DNA of 64,000 bases from Heliocidaris erythrogramma (Eukaryota; Echinodermata; Echinoidea; Camarodonta; Echinometridae). The stretch is taken from NCBI GenBank assembly GCA_025617745.1, contig CM046857.1, positions 24,211,761 to 24,275,760 on the forward strand, given 5' to 3'. A model generated the notes under the pieces. It was not told the DNA's origin. It did not search any database and saw only the letters and a list, made by a program, of their open reading frames with translations. Shown piece after piece: positions 1 to 10,579 of the stretch. A program made the translations under genes and the position numbers. Position 1 is the first letter of the stretch, and every line of letters starts with the position of its first letter.

Positions 1-640
1 GTGTATAGTCTACTATCTATTCCTATAACAAATCAGTATAGTAACTGTTAGTAAAACTAGCACTTTTCCTTAAAATGATATAATCCCGACTGAATTAACA
101 AATGTAAACACGTACTCTTATTCCAATAACTTTTTTTACAAAGAAACTATCAAAATGAGCCGTGATAAAATCCCCATATAATTTAAAAATGCGAATTATG
201 CAAAATTTTCCTGCCTTAATCCCTACAAGTAGTGATACGTTGGTTGCTGTCAACTAGCAAGCCGGTTACTGTTAGTCTTTGCGCGATTACTCTTTTGAAA
301 CACGTCACTACGGAGATGTTCAATTTAAGCAAATTTACGACACAAGCTGATCGAAATGGATTTATTATTTCTTTTTCTAATTAATTTCATTTCTATGCTT
401 TTGAATAATAAGTCTTATACTTCATGATATATTGTGACATAAGTGTCAACAATGCTAGTGTGGGTATTGATGTAAGACTAATACTTCTGCTCGAAGTGTG
501 CAGAATTCAACCTTACACAATTTTGAAACCCGGTTTATGCAAAGCGTACCCGTAGGGTTGCAAAATTCCACCCGAGTAGATATACGGGTGCTCCGCCAAA
601 ATTTGCACCCTAAAGTGAACCCTAATTTCTTAGTGTGTAG
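1..640. other. AT-rich intergenic sequence, nothing recognised
   Basis: I see no coding similarity, RNA gene, tandem repeat or transposon end in this stretch. It leads into a LINE fragment that begins near 640. Confidence 0.5.
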
Positions 641-957
641 CAGACTATTAAAAATAAATGACCTGTATCTATTTCATTTTGGACAATTTATGTATAACTA
701 CAGTAGAAAGACCCTTCCACATATATTTGATGCCATGTTCCCCCCAAATCGGTCATTTCACGATTACCAAACTAGACCGTCTAACGAGTTTCACCTACCA
801 CTATTTAGAACTTCATTAGCGAAGAAGATATTTATGTATGATGGTCCTAGTTTTTTGGAACTTTTTAAGTGAAGATATTAATAATAGTCCTTCCCTAAAT
901 TCTTTTAAGAAAGAAATAAAAATATTTTTGCTCAAATTTTATAATAATATACAATAA
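640..957 (+). pseudogene. LINE reverse transcriptase C-terminal fragment (CR1/L2-like)
   Basis: The translation from about 650 has the layout of the extreme C-terminus of CR1/L2-group LINE proteins: a hydrophobic stretch with FGQFMYNYS, then LPHIFDAMF, then HDYQTRPS, then a GPSF motif. The reading frame breaks near 855, where a stop follows in the original frame. A neighbouring frame continues the expected ending (INNSPSLNSFKKEIKIF) to a stop at about 957. The upstream catalytic part is absent, so this is a 5'-truncated dead copy. The family assignment rests on recalled C-terminal motifs of this LINE group. Confidence 0.7.
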
Positions 958-1317
958 TTAACCTAATAACAGCTGGTAGCTTCTAATTTTGTCCATTTAG
1001 GTCTTCATCACCTGCTCAATTTACTAAATTTCTATTTGGTCTTATGATCTTAACTTGCCAGAATCAGCAACATAACTACCTCTTTTTCGGTCATGATTTG
1101 TCCTGCTTTCCCATTATCCCTTTTTCCTGTTCCTTTTTCTTTTATCTGTTTTCCTTTTCCTTGTTTCGTGTTTGTTTGTTGTTCTGTAACACTGTTTTGT
1201 GTTTTCCAAGTCTTGGAAGGCACACTTTGAAACAATTTTATTTTCCCTGGGGGATCCACAAATTACAAGCACTGCTTTTTAGTGGATCCCCCACATTTCC
1301 TCAGAAATGAAGAATTT
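958..1317 (+). repeat. LINE-like 3' tail with 11-bp terminal hairpin
   Basis: A pyrimidine-rich tract (about 1090-1200) follows the LINE fragment. It ends in a perfect inverted repeat, GGGGGATCCAC at 1249-1259 and GTGGATCCCCC at 1282-1292, with a 22-nt loop. A 3' hairpin suits the tail of a CR1/L2-type LINE, but the link to the fragment upstream is an inference from position. Confidence 0.4.
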
Positions 1318-1319
1318 CT

Positions 1320-1992
1320 ATTAATAATTCATTATAATAATTTATTTATATGTACAATGTACTTCTCCACTTATCAAGGTAAATTGAATTTGTACATATA
1401 TTTTTCATATTTTCTGTTGGAAATATTTTTTCTGTTGGAAATGAAATGTTATTCTTTGTTTTTATCCTATCGTTTCCTATTTTTAATATAATTAACAGAG
1501 AGAGGGAAAATGATAGAATAAAAAAGAATAACACAAATTATTCTTTGTTTTTATCCTTCTATCTTCCTATCTTTTTATCTTTCTTTATGTTATTTTTTGT
1601 TTTTATTCTATCACTTTCTCTGCCTATGTTCATTATGTTGCATATAGGAACGATAAGATAAAAACAAAGACTAGCAAAAGGAAAGATGGAAAGAGAGCAA
1701 GATAGAAGGATAAAGACAAGAATAACATAATGGGAGTTAGAGAAAAAAGATGATGGAAGGAAAACCACATAACATAAAGAAAAATAGGGAATTATCTGCA
1801 TGGTGGCCGTCAAATATTTATCTAGCGTCCGCCAATGTTATGTTGTTTTCCTTTCATCATCTTCTCTTTCTAACTTTTACTTATGCTATTATTATGCTTT
1901 ATCCTTCTATCTTCCTCTCTTTCCATCTTTTCTATCGTTTCCTATTTTTAACATAATGAACAGAGAGAGAGAAAATGATAGAATAAAAAAAG
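1320..1992. repeat. AT-rich low-complexity foldback repeat
   Basis: Stretches of TTATTCTTTGTTTTTATC and their inverse (GATAGAATAAAAAAGAATAAC) alternate several times, for example at 1446-1540 and 1920-1992. The same repeat resumes at 4418 on the far side of the hAT element, so that element landed inside this tract. The short reading frames here are composition artefacts. Confidence 0.6.
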
Positions 1993-2109
1993 AATAACAC
2001 CACAGGCGTAGCCAGGATTTTTCAATAAGGGGGCCACAGGGGTGTCGATCCGTGTTCATGATACTAGGGATTATGGAACCCGGGTAAAAAAATGAAGATT
2101 TCTAGTGCA

Positions 2110-2387
2110 TTAAAGGGATACGCCACCAGGCGGCCGTGGGGAGAGTCAGGATTGCGTAAGCCCCATTCCCTCGCACACAAAGTTTGTGCGTCGAACGCGT
2201 CCGTCGGACTACTAGGATTATATTTCGGACTGCACGAAGCCGACCGAATCTCGCGCGAGAGCTCGAGCTCAGGCGCAGTGTGCATGATGTGCAGCGACTA
2301 GTCTGTCCGAAGCCTGAGCTGGTAACGATCACGGTGCCCTCTCGCGGCATAAAAACGTCCACAATCTGCTGTTGAGTATCCCTTTAA
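2110..2387. mobile_element. TTAA-type MITE, copy 1 of a head-to-tail pair
   Basis: The unit begins TTAAAGGGATAC and ends GTATCCCTTTAA, so the short terminal inverted repeats abut TTAA as in piggyBac-type elements. The second copy starts at the same TTAA (2384-2387). No protein is encoded. Confidence 0.65.
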
Positions 2388-2673
2388 AGGGATACGCCAC
2401 CAGGCGGCCGTGGGGAAACTCAGGATTGCGTAAGCCCCATTCACTCGTACACAAAGTTTGTGCGTCGACCACGTCCGTCGGACTGCTGGGAATATATTTC
2501 GGACTGCACGAAGCTGACCGAATCTTGCACGAGAGCTCCAGCTCAGGCGGTGCATGCATGTTGCGCGGCGACCAGTCTGTCCGAGGCTTGCTCCCCGCGG
2601 GGCAACGGTAACGATCACGGTGCCCTCTCGCGGCATAAAAACGTCCACAATCTGCGGTTGAGTATCCCTTTAA
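2384..2673. mobile_element. TTAA-type MITE, copy 2 of a head-to-tail pair
   Basis: This copy is clearly homologous to 2110-2387 over its whole length, starts at the shared TTAA and ends GTATCCCTTTAA at 2662-2673. It has a small insertion near 2590 relative to copy 1. Confidence 0.65.
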
Positions 2674-3159
2674 CCTGCATGCGGATTTTGGGGTGCGTAA
2701 TCCGTATAAAGATTATGATTTTTCTTTCTACCCCCCCCCCCCCCCTCCCGTAGATACGCCACGGAGCGAAGCGACCGAGTGGGGGAGGGTGTGGATGGGG
2801 GTATCCCTCCTCCTACACCAGGGACTTTTTCGAAAATCTGTCTATAAAACTTCCATTTTAGAGCATCCCAAAATGATTTTTTAATGAATAGAATGAATGC
2901 ACGGATCTCTTCTAATGGACGGAACCCCTCAATTGAGAATGACAATGCGAGCGAACGAATTTCCCTCCATATTTACGCATTGAAATTATGGCATTTCTTA
3001 TTTCCTTACTTCTAATAATTAAAGAATGTGATGGTATTTCAAGGTGAAACATAATAAGATTGGATAGTTATAAGTTTTAAGTTAATGATCATAACTGTTA
3101 TTCATTTTATCCAAAAATATTGGGGGATGAGAATACAGGCAATAATAATAATACAGGCG

Positions 3160-4290
3160 CGGAAGCTCTGACGTTTTATAGCAAATTTGAGAGAATGATC
3201 ACCGCTCGTAGCACCTTTTTTTAGGCGGAAAGTTATTTCGAGGTCCGGACTGCTTTTCAGTTATTTGGACGTAATACTGCACTGTGACAGGGATGGGTGC
3301 AGGGAGGGAGGAGCTTCCCCCTTCCCGCGCGAAGCGCGAAAGTTCTGACGTTTTAGCAACATTGAGAGAAAGATAACGGCTTGTATATAGCAAACAAACT
3401 TTTAGGCGGAAAGTAATAGTTCGACACCCCGATTGCTTTTCAATTACTTGGACGCAATATTGCACTGTATGTAACAGGGTGGATGCAGGGAGGGGGAATT
3501 TCCCCCCTCCCGCGTAAAGCGCGAAAGCTCTACGTTTTTACAGCAAATTTGAGAGAAGTTAACGGCTCGTAACACCTTTTTTAGGCGGAAAGTTAATTCG
3601 ACGCCCTGGCTGCTTTTTCAGTTATTTGGACGCAATACTGCATTGTATGTAACAGGGGTGGGTGCAGGGAGAAGGAGATCCCCCCATCCCGCTCAAAGCG
3701 CGAAAGCTCTGAGGTTTTACAGCAAATTTGAGAGAAAGTTAACGGCTCATAATACTTTTTTTTAGGCGGAAAGTTAGTTCGACGCCCTGGCTGCTTTTCA
3801 TTTATTTGGACGCAATACTGCATTGTATGTAACAGGGTTGGGTGCAGGGAGAAGGAGATCCCCCCATCCCGCTCAAAGCGCGAAAGCTCTGAGGTTTTAC
3901 AGCAAATTTGAGAGAAAGATAACGGCTCATAATACTTTTTTTTAGGCGGAAACTTAGTTCGACGCCCTGGCTGCTTTTCATTTATTTGGACGCAATACTG
4001 CATTGTATGTAACAGGGTTGGGTGCAGGAAGGGGAGTTTCCCCTTCCTGCGCGAAGCGCGAAATTTCTGACGTTTTAGCAAATTTGAGAGAAAAATAAAC
4101 GGCTAGTAGCAAACAAGTTTTTTATGGGGCAGTTATAGTTCGACGCCCTGACTGCTTTTCTTTGGACGCAATATTGCACTGTATGTAACAGTGGGTGCAA
4201 GGGAGGAGAGTTATCTCCCCCTTCCCGCGCAAAGCGCGAAAACTCTGACGTTTTAGCAAATTTTGAGAGAAAAATAACGGCTTGTAACGC
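3160..4290. repeat. tandem array, about seven units of ~180 bp
   Basis: Units start near 3160, 3335, 3515, 3697, 3878, 4055 and 4232. Each carries a GCGCGAAGCGCGAAA-like palindrome followed by CTGACGTTTTA, then GCAAATTTGAGAGAAA, then a GGACGCAATAnTGCACTGTA block. The repeated minus-strand reading frame (about 3593-4314) follows the unit period and has no motif of its own, so I do not call it a gene. Confidence 0.85.
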
Positions 4291-4417
4291 ATTTGTAGGT
4301 CTTTTTTCTCTCACTTCCCCCGCTTTTTCGCTCTTGCTCTTTTTTTTTTTTTTTTAGTGGCTGAATTGGGGGGCCATGGCCCCCTTGTGCCTCCCTGTCC
4401 ACGCCAGTGAATAACAC

Positions 4418-4740
4418 AAATTATTATTTGTTTTTATTCTATCGTTTCCTATTTTTAACATAATGAATATAGAGAGACAAAATGATAGAATAAAAAAGAA
4501 TAAGATAAGGAAAGATAGAAAGAGGAAATGAAAGAAGCATAAAAGCAAAGAAAAACATAAGGAAATAGAAAAAGCAGAAGATAAAAGGGAAAACAAAAAA
4601 AAGATAGAAAGAGGAAATGAAAGAAAGATAAAAACATAGAATAACATGACGAAAAATAGAATTGATCCGGCAGCCACCAGATAATTCACTGGCGCTTATT
4701 GTGTATCCCCCCTTTCATCTCTCTCCATTTTGTTGGACCC
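4418..4740. repeat. continuation of the AT-rich foldback repeat
   Basis: This carries on the low-complexity tract interrupted at 1992 by the hAT insertion. The same GATAGAATAAAAAAGAATAA and GAAAGATAGAAAGAGG words recur. No gene is visible. Confidence 0.6.
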
Positions 4741-4751
4741 CTGATATATGG

Positions 4752-4975
4752 AGGGGGGGGGGGGGCGCTCCCTCTTTATTAGGTACCTTATTTCATTTTC
4801 GGAATTATGAACCCTATTCTTTTTTGGGGGTGAACTACGAACCCTATTTCATTTTCGGAATTATTAACCCTTTTTCAATTTCGGAAATATGAACCTCCAG
4901 GCATTGGAAATTTGTCTTTTGGAATTATGAACCTTTAGAAATACGAACCTTCGAAAAAAATGAACCTGCGGAAAA
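4752..4975. repeat. poly-G tract and minisatellite of TTCGGAATTATGAACC type
   Basis: A 13-nt G run (4753-4765) is followed by 8-10 degenerate copies of a ~17-20-bp unit close to TTCGGAATTATGAACCCT. A second array of the same unit lies at 9410-9750. Confidence 0.75.
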
Positions 4976-5119
4976 AAAAACGAATACCACTTTATCGCAT
5001 GCCAGATGAACCATGATCCCTGTAAAAGAAAACCAACATAAAGTCGCCAGACATGTTTTTCCTTTTTCCTTAAATCTAGGTTTAGGCCCGATTCTATTAT
5101 CAAAGGAGGGGAGTATAAG

Positions 5120-5245
5120 CATGGGCGCAAATCCAACCAGGAATTCTATTCAAGTGGGGGGAGGGAGGGGGGGGGGGCACACCTGGATGCAACGATGGGG
5201 TGTCCCCCCACTTGAATAGAATTCCTGTGAGGATTGGCGCCCATG
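5120..5245. mobile_element. short foldback (hAT-like MITE)
   Basis: The arms CATGGGCGCAAATCC... and ...GGATTGGCGCCCATG are inverted and continue inward through a GAATTCTATTCAAGTGGGG block and its complement around a G-rich centre. The flanks read AGTATAAG on the left and GGTATAAG on the right, a 7-of-8 match that fits an 8-bp TSD. Confidence 0.6.
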
Positions 5246-5466
5246 GGTATAAGCTTTAAAATGATACAATAGCTCACTTTTCGTTACGTAAGAAGTAATG
5301 ATGCGAAACCCCAGTAAACGTTATTGTTGAGAAAAGATTATTTCAAGCTTGGAGTCATCGAAGAGCCCTTTCTGTCAAGGTATTTTGCAAGGGGACAAAA
5401 GGAGAATTAAGAATTCGAAAGAATCTTATATGGAGGGATAATCGGATTTTCCTGGAAGTTGGCACG

Positions 5467-5583
5467 CAGAGGCAGCGGAACGTCGGGCTCGGACAATGGA
5501 AGTGGAGGGGGACACCTTTTGTCCTCCAAACAAAAGGTGCCTCTCCACCTCCATTTGTCCGAGCCCAACGTTCCACCGCCTCC
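5467..5583. repeat. imperfect inverted repeat, ~50-bp arms
   Basis: The left arm runs from GAGGCAGCGGAACGT through CGGGCTCGGACAATGG to CACCTTTTGT. Its complement follows after a ~10-nt spacer. No clear TSD is visible. It is probably another MITE or a self-folding sequence. Confidence 0.55.
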
Positions 5584-5873
5584 GTTGGCACGCCTGCTGA
5601 ACACATTCTATCTATTATAATGCTGAAGTTTTGATACAACTCATTTTTTTTCAATGGATCGGCAAATTAATGACACCCAGTAGAAAATACAGATCGAACA
5701 AACATGGGTCGACAAAAACTGTGGAATATACTGCTTTTACATTTTACATCGATGTTCGGCGACAAATTAGTTTCTGGAAAATATTGATCTGGGCTTTATT
5801 CAATAAACTTCTAAAACATTTTTTCTTATTATAAGTTACAAGGTTGCGAATATATATATTCGCATACATATAT

Positions 5874-5946
5874 AAAAGTTGGGCATTTTTTGCCCAATTA
5901 TTTTAAGAGTGAATATTAAGACGGATACTTGAATATTACAGGAGGC

Positions 5947-5980
<34 letters not shown>

Positions 5981-6053
5981 GCCTCCTGTAATATTCAAGT
6001 ATCCGTCTTAATATTCACTCTTAAAATAATTGGGCAAAAAATGCCCAACTTTT
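5874..6053. repeat. perfect 180-bp palindrome
   Basis: Two 90-bp arms are exact reverse complements, checked at the ends (AAAAGTTGGGC / GCCCAACTTTT), in the middle and at the (TA)n centre (5951-5976). There is no spacer. The right arm contains the left end of the element at 6016-7271, so that end is present in both orientations. Confidence 0.9.
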
Positions 6054-6458
6054 AACCAACACTGGGCAACATACTGTCCACAAAACTATTGGTTAAAATT
6101 TGCCCAACTGATGTTGGGCAATCCATTTACTATGTTGTTGGGCAAATTAAATTGCCCATCAGTTGGTGACCCATCAGATTTTACCCAACTCTACAATTGC
6201 CCAACGGTTGGTTATAGTCTCAGTTGGGTAATTATTTGCCCAACCCTCTTTTTGTCCAGCTGTTGGGTAATAAATATTATGTGGTTGGGCAAATTCAGTT
6301 GCCCAATTGTTTTCTTTTTCCTCCAACCTAAGTAAAAAAAATAATAAACCTGCTTGTCATGTCTTTCTGGGTTTAACTTATCAATCCTAACCTATCCTAC
6401 TTTATAAGCTATCTAATCATAACTTACCTTATTCTATTTTAGTCCTATCCTATCTAGT

Positions 6459-6484
6459 TGGTGTGTGTGTGTGTGTGTGTGTGT
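6459..6484. repeat. (GT)n microsatellite
   Basis: About twelve GT dinucleotides stand at the 3' side of the minus-strand SINE. They may be its tail or a simple repeat that grew from it. Confidence 0.8.
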
Positions 6485-6485
6485 A

Positions 6486-6655
6486 ATTGGGTTTTTACAG
6501 ACGTGTATCAATCAGATATGATTATTTACGTCTGGGACCGACCTTTAACGTCACCATCCGAAAGACGTGACTCAGTCTCGAACCTGGGTCCGCTGAATCA
6601 GTTTATAACTTCCACTGGTAGCTGGATTACAGGCGCACGCCACAACGCCCAGTTA
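6486..6655 (-). mobile_element. SINE with 7SL/Alu-like head and Nimb-like tail
   Basis: Read on the minus strand, the head contains GGGCGTTGTGGCGTGCGCC followed by TGTAATCCAGCTAC. This closely resembles the 5' Alu domain of 7SL (SRP) RNA, where the corresponding words are GGTGGCGCGTGCCTGTAGTC and CCAGCTAC. A B-box-like GGTTCGAGACT lies downstream. The 3' part, TCTTTCGGATGGTGACGTTA then GGTCGGTCCC, matches the 3' tail of the Nimb/I-type LINE in this window (TCTTTCGGAGGAGACTTTAA then CGTCGGTCCC, about 40577-40610). The simplest reading is a 7SL-derived SINE mobilised by that LINE group. Confidence 0.6.
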
Positions 6656-7271
6656 CAATGTAGTGCAAGCTCTTATATACCCCTTATAATTTATTTGGTG
6701 ACAGTTAGTAAAGTCGGGCCACCCCAAATCATACGCTACTTAAAAGTCAGGAATATTCATTTCAGTGCTTTCCCCAATATTGAGGGGAAATTTTGTTTTT
6801 TGTTTTTTGTTTTTAGGCCTATGTCAGTCAATTATGACTATTTAAGAAATGCGAATTTCTAACCAACCATCAGTTACCCAACAAAATTTGGGTAAGTGTT
6901 AGTAAAGTCGGACCACCCCAAACCATACGCGACTAAAAAGTCATGAATATTCATATCAGTGTTTTCCCCAATATTGGGGGGGGGGGGGGGGGGGGAATGC
7001 GAATTTCTAACCAACCATCATATACCCAACAAAATTTACCCAACTGGCAAAGTGAATGTGACAAAATTACACAACTACAGGGCAACAAGTACCCAACCCA
7101 TATTTACCAAACACTGATGGTAAATATATGCCCAATATTTAGGTAAAAATTATTGACCAATATTTGTTACCCCACTCGAGTGTCCAGTTGGTTAATAATA
7201 GCCCAGAATTGGGCATATTTTTAACCAACCAGCAGTTACCCAACTAAATTTACCCAACATTTTAAGAGTGT

Positions 7272-7925
7272 TGAAGTGGTTACATAGTGGAACCAGCGAA
7301 TCTTTAAAAAAAAAAAATGCGCACCGGCTGAATACCTAGGTGCCGCGTTAGAAAACCAAGGTGCCCACCTAGTAGCTCGTGGACGGGGCCCTTACCAAAA
7401 ATATCAGGGCCCCCGACAGATCAATTTCTAAATTACTGTCTACCGTAAAAAACTTAAAACCAAAGACTAAAAAAATGTTATTTTGCACATAGATTAAGTT
7501 GGAACTTTCCTGGGCCTTTTGGTCATAATCGGCACATGCAACACATATCTTCTTAGTTTCAAAGACATAATGTCTGGCTGATCACAATAAGAAGCATTAT
7601 ACTTATATTCAACAGATCAGTGACTTTGTATTGTAACATTTTGATAAATGGGATAGCCGTTCATTTGAAATAATGGGCACCTAAAGCACTTGTATGGAAA
7701 TAAATGAATGAATAAATAATACAAATAAAAAATAAAAAATAAAAATAAATAAATACATTTTAAAAGTAAGGGAAAAGATTCCAAATAATCATGTAAATAT
7801 ATCAAAGCATACCGTATGTTTGGAGCCAGAAGGTCGTTAAATTTGCACAAATGATTGGAATTTAAAGGTCAATAATTCAAAACGCAGATTTCCTTATACA
7901 CTACCTCTTCGGAGTGACCTTGCTA
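7272..7925. other. no feature; (AAAT)n-like patch at about 7700-7760
   Basis: Apart from an A-rich simple-repeat patch I see no coding frame, element end or RNA gene here. Confidence 0.5.
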
Positions 7926-8130
7926 GTCATAAGGACCGCTATACATAACGCGTGACTAAAATGAATAGCGGTCCTTCTAAATAGCGAGACTACCATAGAC
8001 AGCTAACCTCGCTATTCATAACGATCGCCATATATAAGGACCGTTATTCATAACTATTCATAAGGACCGCTATTCATAACGCATGTTTATAGCGGTCTTC
8101 TATGAATAGCGGTCCTTATGAATAGTGAGC
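7926..8130. repeat. cluster of GGACCGCTATTCATAA hairpins
   Basis: The word GGACCGCTATTCATAA and its complement recur several times with small changes. The strongest hairpin pairs CATAAGGACCGCTATTCATA (about 8058-8077) with its complement ending near 8122. Function unknown; it may be the remains of a foldback element. Confidence 0.65.
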
Positions 8131-9409
8131 GGATCCGACCTTTTCAACCCCCTCCAGCACGTGCAGGGCGATTTCTCTACGTCCAACCATCTCATGCTAT
8201 CCTACCCGCGGGGACAAAATCCCGTCCCAGATCTAATGCATGAAAACCAATATTAACAAAAAGAGAGAAAGAAAAAGAGGAGAAAAGATGAACAGTGAAA
8301 AGTGCTATTATTCTAGATTGCAAGCCTCAAATCTGCAGGGTAAATACATCAAAAATATCCTGTTTTTACGAGGGCTTGAAAAGCTCGGTCGCTTTGCTCC
8401 ATCGCATTATGTTGCTCCAGGATTTATTAATTTCGCTCCCCAGTATAGGATACAGTGTTTTTGAAGGGCTCAAGATTTATTATCGTTTGCTCGCCATCTT
8501 GTGAGTTTCACCACCATCTTGTCAAAGTTTGCGCCCCAATATAGGATCAAGTGTAAAAATTCCCTTTTGTAAAGGTTCAACATTTCAAAGGAATGCCAAC
8601 TTTCGGTTGTCTAATTCCTAACTTACTGGACTATTTCTTAATGGTTTCCATTAATGTTGCACCCCATTTGAGAAAGAAGTGAATTTTTGATTTTTCCCCT
8701 CGATCTCAGTGGTCAATTGCAAATTTTACTGGGTAAGTTGCATAGGAAATTGCGTTAGGAGGTTAAAAATGCAACACCTAAAAATATTGCCCGGTCGCTT
8801 ACAGCTTCCCCGCTTATACAATGACATTGATAAGGGGGGGGGGGGGGGGATAGAGGTGCAATTCACTGTTTGCGCGCACGCCATATTTCCTGCAGGGATA
8901 AACAGCTTAATAACACAATAATCTGCTTACAGTACCCACTGTAAAAAGTTCCCAGATTAATTTATACATGTATAGTGCAGCTACTATTTGAATATGCTCT
9001 ACTGCTCTCTAATTGAGACTCCTATACACGGAACCGAGGGGGGGGGGGGGGGGGGCTGCAGTCATGAAGCTACAAATTACTCATGTGACATCCCCTGCCT
9101 TTCCCCTCCGTTCCTATTTTCCCTGCACCGAGTGAGTTCTGGAGGGTCAGTGAGAAAAGAAAAAGAAACGCTCTTATGTGGGGCATTTTTTTTTTCTTCT
9201 TCTTCTTTTTCTTCTTCTTTTCCTTCTTCTTCTTCTCCAAGACGTTGTCTGTAGCTGTGATTTACCTTTAAAGAAAAAAAAGAAAGAGATAAAAAGAAGA
9301 GGGGGAAGGGGCTGTGAGCAGATTTTGAAACGATCCCATCCTACACACACACAACGTATACACACGCACGTATATGCGGGGGGGGGGGGGGGGGGGGTAA
9401 CTCGTTTTT
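8131..9409. other. no gene; poly-G runs and a CTT/GAA-rich tract
   Basis: Runs of 16, 18 and 20 G occur at 8834-8849, 9038-9055 and 9378-9397. A TTC/CTT-rich tract fills 9186-9240 and a short CA-rich patch lies at 9343-9370. The reading frames across these runs are low complexity and not credible as genes. Confidence 0.6.
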
Positions 9410-9750
9410 TCTGAAGGTTCGTAATTCCGAAGCACAAACTTCCCATAGAAGTAGGTTCATAATTCCCAAAACGAAATAGAGTTCATAATTTTAAAAAGAA
9501 TGAAAAAGGGTTCATAATTTCGAAGGTTCGTAATTATTCTGCAAATGCAAAAGAGTTGTACATAACTTTTCGGAATTACAAACCTTCGGAAATGTTTATA
9601 AACCCTTTTTCATTCTTTGGAATTACGAACCGTATATTTTCTTCGGAATTATGAACCCTTTTTCATCTTCAGAATTATGAACGTTCGGAATGGCGAACCG
9701 TCGTAGCAGCGAATTTTCTAAAATACGAACATTTGGAATCATGAACCTTT
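9410..9750. repeat. minisatellite of AAGGTTCATAATTCCGAA type
   Basis: More than a dozen degenerate ~17-24-bp units occur in both orientations (GGTTCGTAATTCCGAA, TTCGGAATTATGAACC). It is the same family as 4790-4970. In both arrays a long G run lies just beside the repeats. Confidence 0.75.
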
Positions 9751-10450
9751 GGAAAAACAAAAAAACGACAAGTAACCGTATGGCTTGCCTTACTAATGTT
9801 TGTTGCCACCTCACACATTGTTCATGTAATAAATACCCCTCCCACTTTTTTTTTGTCTGGAATGCGGGACTCCATTGTCGCCACAAAAACTACTGGAGAG
9901 GGAATATGAACGTATGTCAGTCAAAAGCTTGTTTTCTGCTTGTGAAAAGTCCTTGCTCCAGATTGTGGGCTATTTGAGCATGATCAAATCCTGTCACTTC
10001 TTGTGCAATTATGAACCTCTTCTTCTTGTTTTTCTTTTTCCTTTTAACGGTCTAGTAAAAGAGCCCCAGATATTCTTGGCTTCAGTAAACAAATGATTTT
10101 TTTACTTCAAATAATCCATTCAATGACGCGGTAAAAAGGGATTAACAAATGTTATGCTGTTGACGGTTTAATGGCTGGCTACATGCAAACGCTTATCTTC
10201 CCCAGTCACACCGTGAAACCAACTCCACACCGACTTTTAACCGACCGATACTTGGCCATTCCGGGCAATGGAATCTTTTGTTCGGTCTATTGTTGAGCTG
10301 ATGACGTTCTTACCTGGTATGACTGTGGTCTTATGAGGGCTTTTCACTCTTTACATCATTGCACCTGTATAACCAATCACCGTTGGGTATTTTGGACTTG
10401 CGTTTAATTTCTTGAGTTGCGTTAAAACGAAGATGCTATTGTCCAAGATG
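9751..10450. other. no recognisable feature
   Basis: No convincing reading frame, repeat or element end was found in this stretch. Confidence 0.4.
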
Positions 10451-10461
10451 CCCACTAATCT

Positions 10462-10578
10462 TATATAAATACATTGCGAGCGTTAGAAGAGTTTAGTTGT
10501 CACAGTTTCTCTTGTGGAGAGCCCAGTCAACGTCAGTCTCCTATAGCACGTCATCAGCATCAGGTACAGCATTACGAG
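10462..10578 (+). promoter_or_regulatory. candidate TATA promoter and 5' untranslated exon
   Basis: TATATAAA at 10462-10469 sits about 25-30 bp before a possible start near 10490-10500. The following ~85 bp end in a good splice donor (ACGAG|GTGAGG, donor at 10579). The discoidin gene's first coding exon has a splice acceptor, so it needs an upstream exon. Whether this is that exon, 30 kb away, is speculation. Confidence 0.25.
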
Positions 10579-10579
10579 G

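Larger units (their letters stand above)
2001..4409. mobile_element. non-autonomous hAT-type transposon with exact 8-bp TSD
   Basis: The left end starts CACAGGCGTAGCCAGGA. The reverse complement of the right end reads CACTGGCGTGGACAGGG, so the ends are inverted repeats of the CA(C/G)nGGCGT type seen in hAT elements. The octamer AATAACAC stands immediately outside both ends (1993-2000 and 4410-4417), which is the 8-bp TSD expected of hAT. The 2.4-kb interior has no transposase frame. It holds two copies of a TTAA-type MITE (2110-2673) and a tandem array with a ~180-bp period (3160-4290). Confidence 0.85.
6016..7271. mobile_element. CAC...GTG element saturated with TTGGGCA/TTGGGTA motifs
   Basis: The left end CACTCTTAAAATAATTGGGCA and the right end ACCCAACATTTTAAGAGTG are inverted repeats. 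The interior (6030-6320 and 6860-7260) repeats TTGGGCA, TTGGGTA and TTGGTTA in both orientations every 15-30 bp. A SINE sits inside it on the minus strand (6486-6655). A ~190-bp direct duplication (about 6705-6890 and 6895-7020) contains a 20-nt G run. No coding sequence is present. No clean TSD remains because the left end lies in the palindrome. Confidence 0.65.

Noticed and set aside
3593-4314. Minus-strand frame coding a repeated Cys-containing sequence
   Set aside because: Its period equals the ~180-bp DNA repeat and it has no motif of its own, so it is a shadow of the tandem array.
6490-6660. Primate Alu contamination
   Set aside because: Only a short head resembles Alu/7SL, the tail matches the local Nimb-type LINE, and the flanks are continuous with a local element.
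9174-9446. Arg/Lys-rich and Phe/Leu-rich frames
   Set aside because: They are simple CTT/GAA and poly-G sequence read in different frames.
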